DNA of 64,000 nt from Actinomyces sp. zg-332 (GTDB lineage: Bacteria; Actinomycetota; Actinomycetes; Actinomycetales; Actinomycetaceae), in the NCBI RefSeq assembly GCF_011751945.2, contig NZ_CP064951.1:1426001-1490000 (forward strand), written 5' to 3'. The notes under the pieces are model-generated. The model worked only from the letters and a program-made list of their open reading frames with translations, made no database searches and had not been told where the DNA came from. This document shows, piece by piece, positions 1 to 8,891 of this stretch; the first letter of the stretch is position 1, and each line of letters begins with the position of its first letter. The position numbers and the translations under genes are program-made.

Positions 1-33
1 ATTTATTTCATATATGATACACAAGTATCTAGA

Positions 34-867
34 TTAGAATGCTGGTATCACTGAACCATCACTCCAAGTCTTCTTGATGTATTCACGTACCTGATCTGAG
101 TGTAGTAGTTCTTCTAGTTTTTCCCATAGCTTCAATTTTTCACCGCTCAAATCTGCACGACGAGCTAGAATATTTGCGTATGGATTGTTCTTAGCTTCTT
201 CAACTGCGACTGCATCTTTAGCTGGTGATAAGCCTGCTTCTAGTGCAAAGTTGCAGTTTACGACTGCTAAATCTACTGAATCTAGAGTACGTGGCAAAGC
301 TGCTGGATCTGCTTCAACAAATTCAATTTTCTTAGGGTTTTCAACAATACCTGTATGAATTGTGTATTCGTCAACATTTGGATCTAGCTTTAGCAAACCT
401 TGTGATTCAAGCAATAGAATTGCGCGGTGCTGGTTTGATGGGTCATTTGTGATACCAACTTTTGCACCTTCTTTAAGGTCAGCAACTTTCTTTACGCTCT
501 TTGAGTATAGAGCTAGTGGTTCAATATGAATACCTTTACCATGGCTTAGGTCATATCCACCATCTTTTTCGCTCTTTTCTAGGTAAGGAACGTGCTGATA
601 GTAGTTACCATCTAGGTCACCTTCAGCCAAAGCTGTATTTGGCTGTACGTAATCTGTGTACTGCTTGATTTCTAGCTTGAAACCAGCTTTTGGAGCTAAT
701 TCTTTAGCAACATATTCTAGAATCTTAGCGTGTGGAACTGGTGAAGCACCGATTAGTAGGGTGTCTTCTTTAGCATCTGATTTTGCTGCTGTGTTTGATG
801 AACAACCTGATAGAGCAAGAGCTGCTACGGCGAACAAACCTAGTGCTTTTTTGAAATTTTTGTTCAT
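34..867 (-). CDS. metQ: Methionine ABC transporter substrate-binding lipoprotein MetQ (NlpA family)
   Basis: Membrane-tethered receptor that captures D/L-methionine and hands it to MetNI. The N-terminus is a lipoprotein signal with Lys residues, a hydrophobic stretch and the lipobox LSGC, placing the lipidated Cys at about residue 22. The rest shows the NlpA pattern (DYVQPNTAL, YYQHVPYL, NDPSNQHRA, VVNCNFALEAG). I start at the ATG at 867 because GGAGG lies 8 bases before it; an in-frame start at 882 has no ribosome site. Third gene of metN-metI-metQ, separated from metI by about 190 bp that includes a hairpin, so its expression may be partly uncoupled from metNI. Family assignment is firm; methionine as the ligand is inferred from the neighbours. 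Confidence 0.95.
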   Translation of the reverse strand: MNKNFKKALGLFAVAALALSGCSSNTAAKSDAKEDTLLIGASPVPHAKILEYVAKELAPKAGFKLEIKQYTDYVQPNTALAEGDLDGNYYQHVPYLEKSEKDGGYDLSHGKGIHIEPLALYSKSVKKVADLKEGAKVGITNDPSNQHRAILLLESQGLLKLDPNVDEYTIHTGIVENPKKIEFVEADPAALPRTLDSVDLAVVNCNFALEAGLSPAKDAVAVEEAKNNPYANILARRADLSGEKLKLWEKLEELLHSDQVREYIKKTWSDGSVIPAF

Positions 868-1047
868 ATTGTTTTCCTCCAATACATGGATATTTTTGTA
901 TTTATTGTATTTTTATATATTTGTGTACTTATTGTTATCTATACTTCAAAAATTTATTGTGCGTTTAGTAGCGGTCGACGCACTTGTGCGCACAGCAAAC
1001 TGATGTCGTATTTTTCGAAAAGAATTTTTGCTAAGCGACTTTTTTAT

Positions 1048-1083
1048 CCGACTAGTAGAGCTTAGCGGTGATCTACTAGTCGG
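1048..1083 (-). other. Perfect 12-bp inverted repeat across the metI stop codon
   Basis: Arms CCGACTAGTAGA (1048-1059) and TCTACTAGTCGG (1072-1083) are perfectly complementary around a 12-nt loop. On the metI coding strand the hairpin contains the last codons and the stop. It is followed by A residues, not U, so it is not a standard intrinsic terminator. It may be a 3'-end stabilising or attenuating structure between metNI and metQ (inference). Confidence 0.6.
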
Positions 1084-1766
1084 CTTATCATATCGCCGAC
1101 CATTTGCACTATTTGTACAATCAAAACTATTATTACAACTGTAATGACCATAACATCGGTCATGAAACGTTGGTAACCGTAGTTGATAGCTAGGCTACCC
1201 AAACCGCCACCACCGATGGCGCCAGCCATTGCTGAGTAAGATATTAGAGTAATAACTAGTACTGTGATTGATTGAACAATTGCTGGCAAAGCTTCTAGTA
1301 CTAATACTCCTAAAATTTGACGCCTTGAAGCACCCATCATTTGTGTTGCTTCAACTTTTCCTTGATCTACACCAATTACAGCACTTTCAACTAGTCTAGC
1401 AAAGAATGGAATTGCCCCTACTGTCAAAGGCAATACAGCTGCTTGCCAACCTACAGAAGTACCTACAATTAGTTTTGTGAAAGGAATAATAGCAATCATC
1501 AAAATGATGAACGGTATTGAACGTCCTACGTTAATAATTATTGAAAGAACATTATTTATGAAAGCGTTAGGAACTAGTCCTTTTTTGGAAGTAGCCACAA
1601 CAGCTAAACCTAAAGGAATTCCAATCAACACAGTAAAGAATGCTGATATAAATGACATTTGCAATGTCTCTAATGTTGCATTCAAAAGTTCGTTCTTAAT
1701 AACTGGATTTGAGAACCAAGTTCCGTCTGTGGAATTTGTAAGTAGAGATGTAGCGTAAGTCAACAT
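1062..1766 (-). CDS. metI: Methionine ABC transporter permease MetI
   Basis: Inner-membrane permease of the methionine importer. At 234 residues it has the usual MetI length, with about five membrane segments and the BPD_transp_1 coupling loop (EATQMMGASRRQILGVLVLEALP) that contacts MetN. The ATG is preceded by GGAGG and overlaps the metN stop codon by one base (TAATG), indicating translational coupling with metN. The C-terminal codons are folded into a perfect inverted repeat. Neighbours and sequence agree, so the assignment is secure. Confidence 0.95.
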   Translation of the reverse strand: MLTYATSLLTNSTDGTWFSNPVIKNELLNATLETLQMSFISAFFTVLIGIPLGLAVVATSKKGLVPNAFINNVLSIIINVGRSIPFIILMIAIIPFTKLIVGTSVGWQAAVLPLTVGAIPFFARLVESAVIGVDQGKVEATQMMGASRRQILGVLVLEALPAIVQSITVLVITLISYSAMAGAIGGGGLGSLAINYGYQRFMTDVMVITVVIIVLIVQIVQMVGDMISRLVDHR

Positions 1767-2758
1767 TATCTCACCTCCACATATACGTGTTCTGATTCTA
1801 AAACATTTTTAGCTTCGCCAAACCTTGCACTTGGCAAAGCAATACATAAACGTCCAACCTGTACTGATCCAACAGATTCAAAAACCCCACCGGCTACGTC
1901 GCCTTCAAAAGAAGATATTAGGGAAAGAATCTTGGCGCCAGTTGGTTTACCTGGATGCGAAGTAAAGTATATATCTAGTAATAAGTCACGTTGCTCTGAT
2001 AATACATCAGCACTTTCAATAACTGGTGCTGGAACTAACTCATGTGCTAAGCGCGAATTTTCATTTGATAAAATTTGTTCAATGTCGCCACTCTCAATAA
2101 CGCTTCCTTTTTCTAGCAAGCTAACAGAGTCACAAATTTCACGTACAACACTCATTTCGTGAGTAATAATTACTACTGTAACGCCCAAACGCTCACGTAC
2201 ATCATAAATTAAGTTCAAAATTTGCTTTGTGGAATCAGTATCCAAAGCACTTGTAGGTTCATCGCAAAGTAAAACTTGTGGTTCATCAGCCAAAGCACGA
2301 GCAATACCCACACGTTGTTTTTGCCCGCCTGATAATTGCGATGGATATGAAGAGCCCCTATCGGCTAAACCAACTAATTCTAGTAATTCTTCAACTCGCT
2401 TATTTCTTTCTTCTTTTGATACACCTGCGAGTTTTAACGGATATGCAATATTTTCAGCTGTTGTTTTTGAATCTAATAATTCGCCGTGTTGGAAAACCAT
2501 TCCAATTTTTCGTCTTGCTTTTCTAAGTTCGGCAGAAGACAAAACCGATAAGTCTAAATTATCAACGTAAATATGTCCTGATGTAGGTTTTTCTAAAGCA
2601 GTAAGGCATCTAATTAGTGTTGATTTACCAGCACCTGACTGTCCTACAATTCCATGAATTTTACCCTTTTCAATGTTAAGGTTGATGTCATTGAGGGCTA
2701 CAACGTCATCACCGAGCTTACGCGAATAGCGTTTTGACACATTCTTCAGACTAATCAA
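1766..2758 (-). CDS. metN: Methionine ABC transporter ATP-binding protein MetN
   Basis: ATPase of the methionine importer. The nucleotide-binding domain has Walker A GQSGAGKST (residues 39-47), the signature LSGGQKQR near 145 and Walker B LLCDEP. Residues from about 255 to 330 form the C-terminal NIL/ACT-like domain that binds methionine and inhibits transport in MetN homologues. The start is TTG, with GGAGG five bases upstream and no nearby in-frame ATG. First gene of metNIQ; I see no SAM riboswitch upstream. Confidence 0.95.
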   Translation of the reverse strand: MISLKNVSKRYSRKLGDDVVALNDINLNIEKGKIHGIVGQSGAGKSTLIRCLTALEKPTSGHIYVDNLDLSVLSSAELRKARRKIGMVFQHGELLDSKTTAENIAYPLKLAGVSKEERNKRVEELLELVGLADRGSSYPSQLSGGQKQRVGIARALADEPQVLLCDEPTSALDTDSTKQILNLIYDVRERLGVTVVIITHEMSVVREICDSVSLLEKGSVIESGDIEQILSNENSRLAHELVPAPVIESADVLSEQRDLLLDIYFTSHPGKPTGAKILSLISSFEGDVAGGVFESVGSVQVGRLCIALPSARFGEAKNVLESEHVYVEVR

Positions 2759-2768
2759 TAGGGCCTCC

Positions 2769-3117
2769 TACTGTCAAAACACTTTTCGAACGGTTACAAC
2801 TTTAGCAAACAGTAAAATAAAAGTAAAGGGTTTCTGGAAAAATTTTACTTAATTTTATTAATGACTTTCAAAGTAGTAAAACTTTGAAATATCAACACTT
2901 TAATACATTCCACACAATAAGGTTATAAAATTTTTATCTGCAAAATAAGGCAAAAATAATTGGAAAAATAAAATAATTAAACTAACATAAGTAGAAAATA
3001 TTATGAAATATTTACCATTATGGCAGTGGTGAATATTCTAAACTAAATCCCCACAAGAGATTTATATGAATATTTTTAACTAACAAATATCTAATATTAG
3101 TTTTGATAACATATATG
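2769..3117. other. Intergenic region upstream of metN
   Basis: AT-rich, no convincing gene. It must contain the metN promoter; TTTACT and TAAAGT hexamers 17 bp apart (minus strand, about 2800-2830) are a weak candidate. No riboswitch-like structure was recognised. Confidence 0.4.
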
Positions 3118-3152
3118 GTTTTAGGGAATGTATAAAATGCATTCCCTAAAAC
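3118..3152 (-). terminator. Strong hairpin downstream of bceB
   Basis: Perfect 13-bp inverted repeat GTTTTAGGGAATG / CATTCCCTAAAAC with a 9-nt loop, about 45 bp beyond the stop of the minus-strand permease gene. The U-tract is partly inside the stem. Probable end of the bce operon, possibly bidirectional. Confidence 0.7.
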
Positions 3153-3198
3153 TATATTTTAATTCTTTTTATAAAATTTCTTGATATCTATATGAATT

Positions 3199-5175
3199 CT
3201 ACTTAACTACTCTATAAACTAATTTCGAGGTAACAGTGAAAACTATTAAGTACAATATCACGAAAGCAACAAGTACTATTCCCATGTAGTAAATAAATAC
3301 TCCATAGTTATTAACGCCAAATAGCACGAGTAGCTGACTCAATATTCTCGAAGCAACCAAACAATGGATACAAGCAACAACCAAAGGCATAAAGAATATC
3401 CAGAGAATCTGTTTCCTTGAAGTCTTTTTAATAAGCTTATCTTCTAAGCCTAATTTTTTCATAATCTGATATCTTTCCCTATCATCATAAGCCTCAGAAA
3501 TCCTCTTATAGTAAGTAATTAATATATTCCCAGTTATAAAGATTATCGAAATAATCAAACCAATTAGTAAAAATCCACCATTCAACTCATATATGTGTGG
3601 AATTTCTTTACTTTTCATAAGGAAATTAGCTTGGTCATCGCTATTAAATTCATCTTCAATTTTCTTAGCATCGACCTTACTATTTCCATTATTATCCCAA
3701 GAATATTTAATAGACAACCTACCAGCAAATCCACCTGTTTCATCATTATTGATTACAGTATTAATCTTTTGCAAATGTTCAAGTGTAGGTACAACTACAA
3801 GCATGGATTTGGGTATAGGGCTGCTAGTTCCTTTTTCAAGATAAACTTTTTCATAATTTTTACCTAATAGCTGAACTTTATCACTCTTTTTCAAATTAGA
3901 ATAAGGATCATGAATTCCAATTTGTCCATCCTTAAGCTTTAAATCAGTTTTATTGTAATTGTTGTAGCTTTCAAGATCCGAAAAGATAACAATAGTAGGA
4001 ATTTCAAATGAATTAATATCGCTTTCTTTCGGCTTATTAAGTACATTTCCTTTAATATTTATAGCTGACATAGCACTCACGAAAGAATGAAGTTCTCTTG
4101 CATTTGCTGAAGGCATTACTTTTTGAATACGTTCAATATATTCTTTTTGAGTCTTCTTTACTTCAGCTGAAGAAATCCCGTCTTTCAATTGTACATCTAA
4201 GTTATATTCTTTAGGATATGTACTGTTAAACATACTTTCAATTCCGTTATAGATGCTGGCAGTAGTACCGAGAGACAAAATAATGCTAGTTGAGAAAATA
4301 CAAATAGTTGCTAATCCGACAGCATTGCTCTTCATACGATAAAGCATTCCTGAAATAGATAAGAAATGTTTATCTTTATAGTAAAATTTCTTGTTTTTTC
4401 TAAGAAGTTTCAAAATAAATATACTAAAAGCCATAAACAAGAAGTATGTGCCAATAATAACTAGTATTGTTGCTATGAAAAAGTATAGTAATGATTTGAG
4501 CGCGCCATTAACAGTTAAAGCAATGCCGTATCCTGCTCCCAGAGTTGCAATACCTAAAAGCAAAATGATTATTTTAGTTTTAGGCTCTTTTTCATTTTTC
4601 TTACCATAGCTAAGCAATGCAATAGGGGTAATAGTTGTAATTCTAGTAATATTTATAATATATAAAACTATATAAATACAAGCAATTAGAGCACTTGTGT
4701 AAAACGCATGGCTAATCTCAAAAGGATAATTTGTAGATAAGGACGTTATCCTATCACCAAGTAGTTTAGATAGAGCAAGAAAAGTCAATTTTCCAAATAC
4801 ATATCCACCAAAAACACTCAATACCACAGTGACTAGGAACATGATTACTTTTTCGATAAATACGATTAAAGCAATATGCTTTTTCTCCAAGCCTAATATG
4901 GAGTATAAAGCAAATTCCTTTGAACGTTGCCTATCTAGAATATTATTACAATACAAAACGAATATAACAGCAAAAATAACTAAAAGTATTTCTCCAAAAT
5001 AAATTATTTTCACCAGTGCACTGTGGCGACTTATAACATATTCGTTAGTTACTAGCGAATTAACTACGTAAAACAGCATGAACATAAAACTGGATGACAA
5101 TACAAAAGGAGCTACTAATACCCTATTTGTTCTCAGATTTTTTCTAGCAAATTTCGAGAAAATCAATAAATTCAT
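3199..5175 (-). CDS. BceB-type ABC transporter permease (peptide antibiotic resistance)
   Basis: At 658 residues it has the length and architecture of BceB/VraG permeases: about ten membrane segments, FtsX-like folds at both ends and one large extracellular domain at roughly residues 310-530 between two hydrophobic segments. In this family the permease frees cell-wall lipid targets from bacitracin-like or lantibiotic peptides and signals to a partner histidine kinase. It starts one base after bceA, with AAAGG upstream, and is the last gene of the regulator-kinase-ATPase-permease module. The drug specificity cannot be read from the sequence. Confidence 0.88.
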   Translation of the reverse strand: MNLLIFSKFARKNLRTNRVLVAPFVLSSSFMFMLFYVVNSLVTNEYVISRHSALVKIIYFGEILLVIFAVIFVLYCNNILDRQRSKEFALYSILGLEKKHIALIVFIEKVIMFLVTVVLSVFGGYVFGKLTFLALSKLLGDRITSLSTNYPFEISHAFYTSALIACIYIVLYIINITRITTITPIALLSYGKKNEKEPKTKIIILLLGIATLGAGYGIALTVNGALKSLLYFFIATILVIIGTYFLFMAFSIFILKLLRKNKKFYYKDKHFLSISGMLYRMKSNAVGLATICIFSTSIILSLGTTASIYNGIESMFNSTYPKEYNLDVQLKDGISSAEVKKTQKEYIERIQKVMPSANARELHSFVSAMSAINIKGNVLNKPKESDINSFEIPTIVIFSDLESYNNYNKTDLKLKDGQIGIHDPYSNLKKSDKVQLLGKNYEKVYLEKGTSSPIPKSMLVVVPTLEHLQKINTVINNDETGGFAGRLSIKYSWDNNGNSKVDAKKIEDEFNSDDQANFLMKSKEIPHIYELNGGFLLIGLIISIIFITGNILITYYKRISEAYDDRERYQIMKKLGLEDKLIKKTSRKQILWIFFMPLVVACIHCLVASRILSQLLVLFGVNNYGVFIYYMGIVLVAFVILYLIVFTVTSKLVYRVVK

Positions 5176-5176
5176 T

Positions 5177-5932
5177 TTAGTTACCTTTCCTACTTAAGGC
5201 GATAACACTGTCATTGATTTTTTCCATAAATGCTTGAGATGACATATCTCCACGATAAATTTCATGGTATGCAATACCGTCTTTAATGAAAACTACTCTA
5301 CTAGCGTGAGACGCAGCTTTCAAAGAGTGAGTAACCATAATTACAGTCATACCACTTTGTTGAAGATCCTCAAAAATACGTAAAATCATATCAGAAGAAC
5401 TAGAATCTAAAGCACCTGTAGGTTCATCAGCCAAAACAAGTGCTGGGTTTGTAATAACAGCACGAGCAATAGCAACTCTTTGCTTTTGACCACCTGAAAT
5501 TTCGTAAGGATACTTATCAAGCAAATCAGCAATACCAAGCTTTGGAGCTATAACGCTAAGTCTCTTTTCCATTTCCTCAGGTGAAAGCCCAGATAGAACT
5601 AGAGGTAAGAATATATTGTCTTTGTTGTTGAATGTGTCAAGCAAATTGAAATCTTGAAAAACGAACCCTAATTCATTACGTCTAAAAGATGAAACTTCAC
5701 TAGATTTAATAGAATCAATATTTTTACCGTTAATAAAAATATTACCTTCAGTTGGTTTATCTAGTGTAGCAATAATATTCAAAAGAGTAGTTTTACCAGA
5801 ACCGCTTTCACCCATTATTGCAACAAATTCACCTTTGTTAACTTCAAAAGATACATTGCTAAGAGCTTCAGTTTTAGCACCACCTTTGGCGCCATAAATT
5901 TTTTTCAAACCTTGAACTTGTAATATAGACAT
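5177..5932 (-). CDS. BceA-type ABC transporter ATP-binding protein
   Basis: ATPase partner of the adjacent permease, of the MacB/LolD/BceA group. Walker A GESGSGKTT is at residues 41-49, followed by the Q-loop FQDFNLLD, the signature ISGGQKQR and Walker B LVLADEPTGALD. GGAGAGG four bases before the ATG is a strong ribosome site. The 139-bp gap to the kinase gene holds a BceR-like operator, so the transporter genes probably have their own inducible promoter. Confidence 0.92.
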   Translation of the reverse strand: MSILQVQGLKKIYGAKGGAKTEALSNVSFEVNKGEFVAIMGESGSGKTTLLNIIATLDKPTEGNIFINGKNIDSIKSSEVSSFRRNELGFVFQDFNLLDTFNNKDNIFLPLVLSGLSPEEMEKRLSVIAPKLGIADLLDKYPYEISGGQKQRVAIARAVITNPALVLADEPTGALDSSSSDMILRIFEDLQQSGMTVIMVTHSLKAASHASRVVFIKDGIAYHEIYRGDMSSQAFMEKINDSVIALSRKGN

Positions 5933-6016
5933 TTTCCTCTCCTAACTTTATGTATCAATTTTATTTATTTAAAAAACGACTAGCTTTTATTCAAAATTAC
6001 AATTCTAAGCCTCAAG

Positions 6017-6031
6017 TTAACAAAAATGTAA
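6017..6031 (-). promoter_or_regulatory. Candidate BceR-type operator before bceAB
   Basis: On the minus strand the site reads TTACATTTTTGTTAA. The published BceR-group consensus is TNACA-N4-TGTAA, so it matches at all but one position. It lies about 85 bp upstream of the ATPase start, followed by TTGAGG and an AT-rich hexamer 17 bp further on, a plausible regulated promoter. The match was made by eye. Confidence 0.55.
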
Positions 6032-6071
6032 TCTACGTATTCTAAACTGTTTATGTGAACAACAAAAGATA

Positions 6072-7118
6072 TTATTTAGCGGTATAGTTTTCGTTCGAAG
6101 GAATATATAAGAATATCGTAGTACCCTGTCCGTATTCTGATTGAACAGCAATATCTATTCCCAGTTTATAAGCAACCTTTTTGACAATAAATAGTCCTAC
6201 CCCAGTAGATTTCTGACTCAAACGCCCATTGAAGGCGCTATAACCTTTGTCAAATACTTTAGGAAGATCTTCGCTTTTTATACCTATGCCTGTATCTTCA
6301 ATCACAAGAACACTTTTGCTGTAATTACCACCTAATAACAAGCTATTTAATTCTTCAATCCCCATTGAGTTATCTATAACAATACCCTTTTTAGATTGGT
6401 TGATTTTAGAAGTAAATTCAGAATCAATACTATCACTTGGGTAAAAAGAAATCCTAACATCTTTATCTTTTGCATATTTAGTAGCATTAGATATAAGTTG
6501 TTCAAGCAAAACGCTAAGCCAAGTAAAATCACTGATAACTTGGTATTCTGGTAAATTATACGTAAGTTTAATATTATTGTTTATAAACAAAGTTGAGTAA
6601 GATCTAATTATTGGGAATATCACGTCGTTGATGTTTACTTTAGTGAAATTCATGTTTCTTTCGCTATCAATCAATTTCACAAAGTTTAGAGCGTTATTCG
6701 TATAATTTTCGATATGTACAAGCTCGTTCTTCATCTGTAAAACATCTTTAGAATCGTTATCAAACATGAGTTTTAAAACGGTTATCGGAGTTTTAATTTG
6801 ATGAACCCAAGTCAAAAAGTAATCGTTCAGTTCGTAACGCTCTTTTTCAGTTTTATTTTTTAAATCGTTCAACTCTTGTAACAAACGTTTATTTTCATAC
6901 GTATCTTTAGTTTTTCGATGTATTTTCCCCCATAACATAAGCAAATACACCAAGTAATACAAAAGACTTATCTGAAATATTAATATTGCAAACTCATAGT
7001 TATAATCAGCCAAAATATGCATAAAGTAAATAAGAGAATTTATCACTAAAAGCGTCACTAATACAGAAAGACTATCTTTTAAAACTTGTTTAGCTTTATG
7101 AAAAAAATTCCCCATCAT
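6072..7118 (-). CDS. BceS-type intramembrane-sensing histidine kinase
   Basis: Two membrane segments (about residues 15-35 and 43-63) separated by only a few residues leave no sensor domain outside the cell, typical of kinases that sense through their ABC transporter. The phospho-acceptor His is about residue 106 (TWVHQIKTP), followed by the N-box (LEQLISNATKYA) and G-boxes (EDTGIGI, GVGLFIVKK). It starts six bases after the response regulator gene, with AGGG upstream. Partner of the adjacent regulator and transporter. Confidence 0.92.
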   Translation of the reverse strand: MMGNFFHKAKQVLKDSLSVLVTLLVINSLIYFMHILADYNYEFAILIFQISLLYYLVYLLMLWGKIHRKTKDTYENKRLLQELNDLKNKTEKERYELNDYFLTWVHQIKTPITVLKLMFDNDSKDVLQMKNELVHIENYTNNALNFVKLIDSERNMNFTKVNINDVIFPIIRSYSTLFINNNIKLTYNLPEYQVISDFTWLSVLLEQLISNATKYAKDKDVRISFYPSDSIDSEFTSKINQSKKGIVIDNSMGIEELNSLLLGGNYSKSVLVIEDTGIGIKSEDLPKVFDKGYSAFNGRLSQKSTGVGLFIVKKVAYKLGIDIAVQSEYGQGTTIFLYIPSNENYTAK

Positions 7119-7123
7119 TTTCC

Positions 7124-7828
7124 CTATTTACCAGCATTTTCGCAGTGATTATCTGATAACTTATGCAGAGCGTATCCATACCCTTTTTTAGTCTCTATAT
7201 ATACGCAAGTACCTAAATTCTCTATTTTTTTACGTATCCTGTTGATATTCACAGCTAAAGTGCTATCTGAAATAAAATCATCACTCTTCCAGCACAGCTC
7301 TATGAGTTTTTCTCTAGATACAAATGCTCCTTTTTCTTTGAATAAACCGAGCATAATTTGTGCCTCAGTTTTAGTTAAATCAACTTTTTTATCAGCATAA
7401 GCCAAAACCATATTCTTTATATCAAAGTTTAAAGTTTCAAAGGTCAAATTCGCCAACTCATTGGAAAAATCATAGGTTCTACGCAAAACAGCTTGTACTT
7501 TAGCCAGCAGAACAGACATATCAAAAGGTTTCGTAATATAGTCGTCAGCACCAAATTGCATACCCATAACTATATCCATATTTTCTGAGCGAGAGGAGAG
7601 AAAAATTATTGGAACATTTGATATTTTGCGTATCTCTTGACACCAGTGATATCCATTGTGAATAGGTAAAAACAAGTCAAGCAATATAAGGTTTGGCTTT
7701 TCAATTTCATAAGATTCAATTATCGTATCAAAATCTTTTACTACGAAAGTTTCGTAACCATACCTTTGAAGCCCAGACTGAACAGAAAGAGCGATGTTTT
7801 CTTCATCTTCAACAATCATTACTTTCAT
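7124..7828 (-). CDS. BceR-type OmpR-family response regulator
   Basis: Receiver domain with acidic pair EDEE, phospho-acceptor Asp at about residue 51 (LILLDLFLP) and the conserved Lys in DDYITKPFD. A winged-helix domain follows (DSTLAVNINRIRKKIE, GYGYAL). First gene of the four-gene module. The ATG at 7828 is preferred over an in-frame GTG at 7840, though neither has a strong ribosome site. Expected to activate bceAB through the site at 6017-6031. Confidence 0.92.
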   Translation of the reverse strand: MKVMIVEDEENIALSVQSGLQRYGYETFVVKDFDTIIESYEIEKPNLILLDLFLPIHNGYHWCQEIRKISNVPIIFLSSRSENMDIVMGMQFGADDYITKPFDMSVLLAKVQAVLRRTYDFSNELANLTFETLNFDIKNMVLAYADKKVDLTKTEAQIMLGLFKEKGAFVSREKLIELCWKSDDFISDSTLAVNINRIRKKIENLGTCVYIETKKGYGYALHKLSDNHCENAGK

Positions 7829-7840
7829 TTTGTCTCTCAC

Positions 7841-8180
7841 ATTCAGCCATTTAAAAGGTAAAATTTCTGTTAGCAGACTTATAGCTACTATATTAATAAT
7901 TATAAGTAAGATTCACAAATAACGTATATAAGAACAGAATTTCACTCTAGTAATGTTAACATTTTAATATAAAATACATAAATTCTAGAATACTTTAGTC
8001 ATGCTGATATTTTTATTCCTACCAAAAAAGTTAGGAAATAGGTTTGCTTTTTCAGTTACTCTAAGTAAGATTTTATTTTTATATGGCACATTTTTAAAAG
8101 TTTTACTTAGAAAAGTAGCTAATTTGTGTAGTTAAAATTTAGGTTTCTTTTATTTAGGAACAAGTTGTAGAAGTAGTTAA
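7841..8180. other. Intergenic region upstream of bceR
   Basis: No gene seen. It contains a perfect 12-bp palindrome AATGTTAACATT (7952-7963) about 125 bp before the regulator, which could be an operator, and a weak 8-bp hairpin CTAAGTAA/TTACTTAG between about 8060 and 8115. Confidence 0.4.
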
Positions 8181-8181
8181 A

Positions 8182-8211
8182 ACAAAAAAGAACTACTGTA
8201 AGTAGTCCTTT
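8182..8211 (-). terminator. Intrinsic terminator of the tRNA cluster
   Basis: On the minus strand AAGGACTACT pairs with AGTAGTTCTT (one G-U pair) around a short TAC-type loop and is followed directly by TTTTTTG and TTTT. It lies eight bases after tRNA-Arg, ending a likely Ser-Ser-Arg tRNA transcript. Confidence 0.85.
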
Positions 8212-8218
8212 TGATTTG

Positions 8219-8291
8219 TGCGCCCGAAGGGACTCGAACCCCCAACCTTCTGATCCGTAGTCAGATGCTCTATCCATTGAGCTACGGACGC
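8219..8291 (-). tRNA. tRNA-Arg (anticodon ACG)
   Basis: A complete cloverleaf of 73 nt. Acceptor GCGTCCG pairs with CGGGCGC, the anticodon loop is CTACGGA in stem TCTGA/TCAGA and the T-arm contains GGTTCGAGTCC. The 3' CCA is not encoded. The A34 of ACG implies deamination to inosine for reading CGN codons. Confidence 0.96.
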
Positions 8292-8378
8292 AATATTACT
8301 GAGTAACAGTAAAACATTGTATCATCATAAAATAAATATGACAATAAGTTTTCCAAAATTCAAATTTTCATTTGAACG

Positions 8379-8466
8379 CGGAGGCGGTGGGATTTGAACC
8401 CACGGAGGGACAGGATCCCTCACGGCCTTAGCAGGGCCGCGCACTAGGCCACTATGCGACGCCTCC
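8379..8466 (-). tRNA. tRNA-Ser (anticodon GCT)
   Basis: An 88-nt tRNA with the long variable arm typical of tRNA-Ser. Acceptor GGAGGCG pairs with CGCCTCC, the discriminator is G, and the anticodon loop CTGCTAA in stem CGGCC/GGCCG reads AGY codons. CCA is not encoded. Confidence 0.96.
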
Positions 8467-8508
8467 AAGAGCCTTTAAAAATAAAAGCTACAACTCATAT
8501 AATGAGAG

Positions 8509-8596
8509 CGGAGAGTGTGGGATTTGAACCCACGGTACGGGGTTACCGTACAACGGTTTTCAAGACCGTCTCATTCGGCCGCTCTGACAACTCTCC
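8509..8596 (-). tRNA. tRNA-Ser (anticodon TGA)
   Basis: An 88-nt tRNA with a long variable arm. Acceptor GGAGAGT pairs with ACTCTCC, the discriminator is G, and the anticodon loop CTTGAAA lies in stem ACGGT/ACCGT. It is first in the minus-strand tRNA group, 42 bp upstream of tRNA-Ser(GCT). CCA is not encoded. Confidence 0.96.
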
Positions 8597-8739
8597 ATAT
8601 TGCGCAAACGCACAACAACATCAAATATTATAACCACATTTTTTCCAAAATGCACACCTTTATTTGAAAAATATTTTAATATATTTATTCTTCAAATAAG
8701 AAAACGCCTATTTCTCAACATAAATCACTAAATAAAAAC

Positions 8740-8748
8740 TTATCCACA
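8740..8748 (+). promoter_or_regulatory. DnaA box (extended motif)
   Basis: A perfect TTATCCACA in the context CTTATCCACAATTTTA, about 145 bp upstream of the wall-protein gene at 8892. One of five exact copies in the window that share flanking bases. The 8597-8891 region otherwise shows no gene. Confidence 0.55.
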
Positions 8749-8891
8749 ATTTTAAAAAATTCAATTTTTAATATTTAAAATACTGATATTTTACTTATAA
8801 GACGATTATAAAAAATAGAAAATATAACTCCAAATTATTCACAGTAAGTCCAATAAAATTCAAAACCTATAAATATTTTGAAAGGACAAAA

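Noticed and set aside
2769-3117. SAM riboswitch upstream of metN
   Set aside because: I looked for a paired SAM-I/II/IV-like core and saw none; the region is plain AT-rich sequence.
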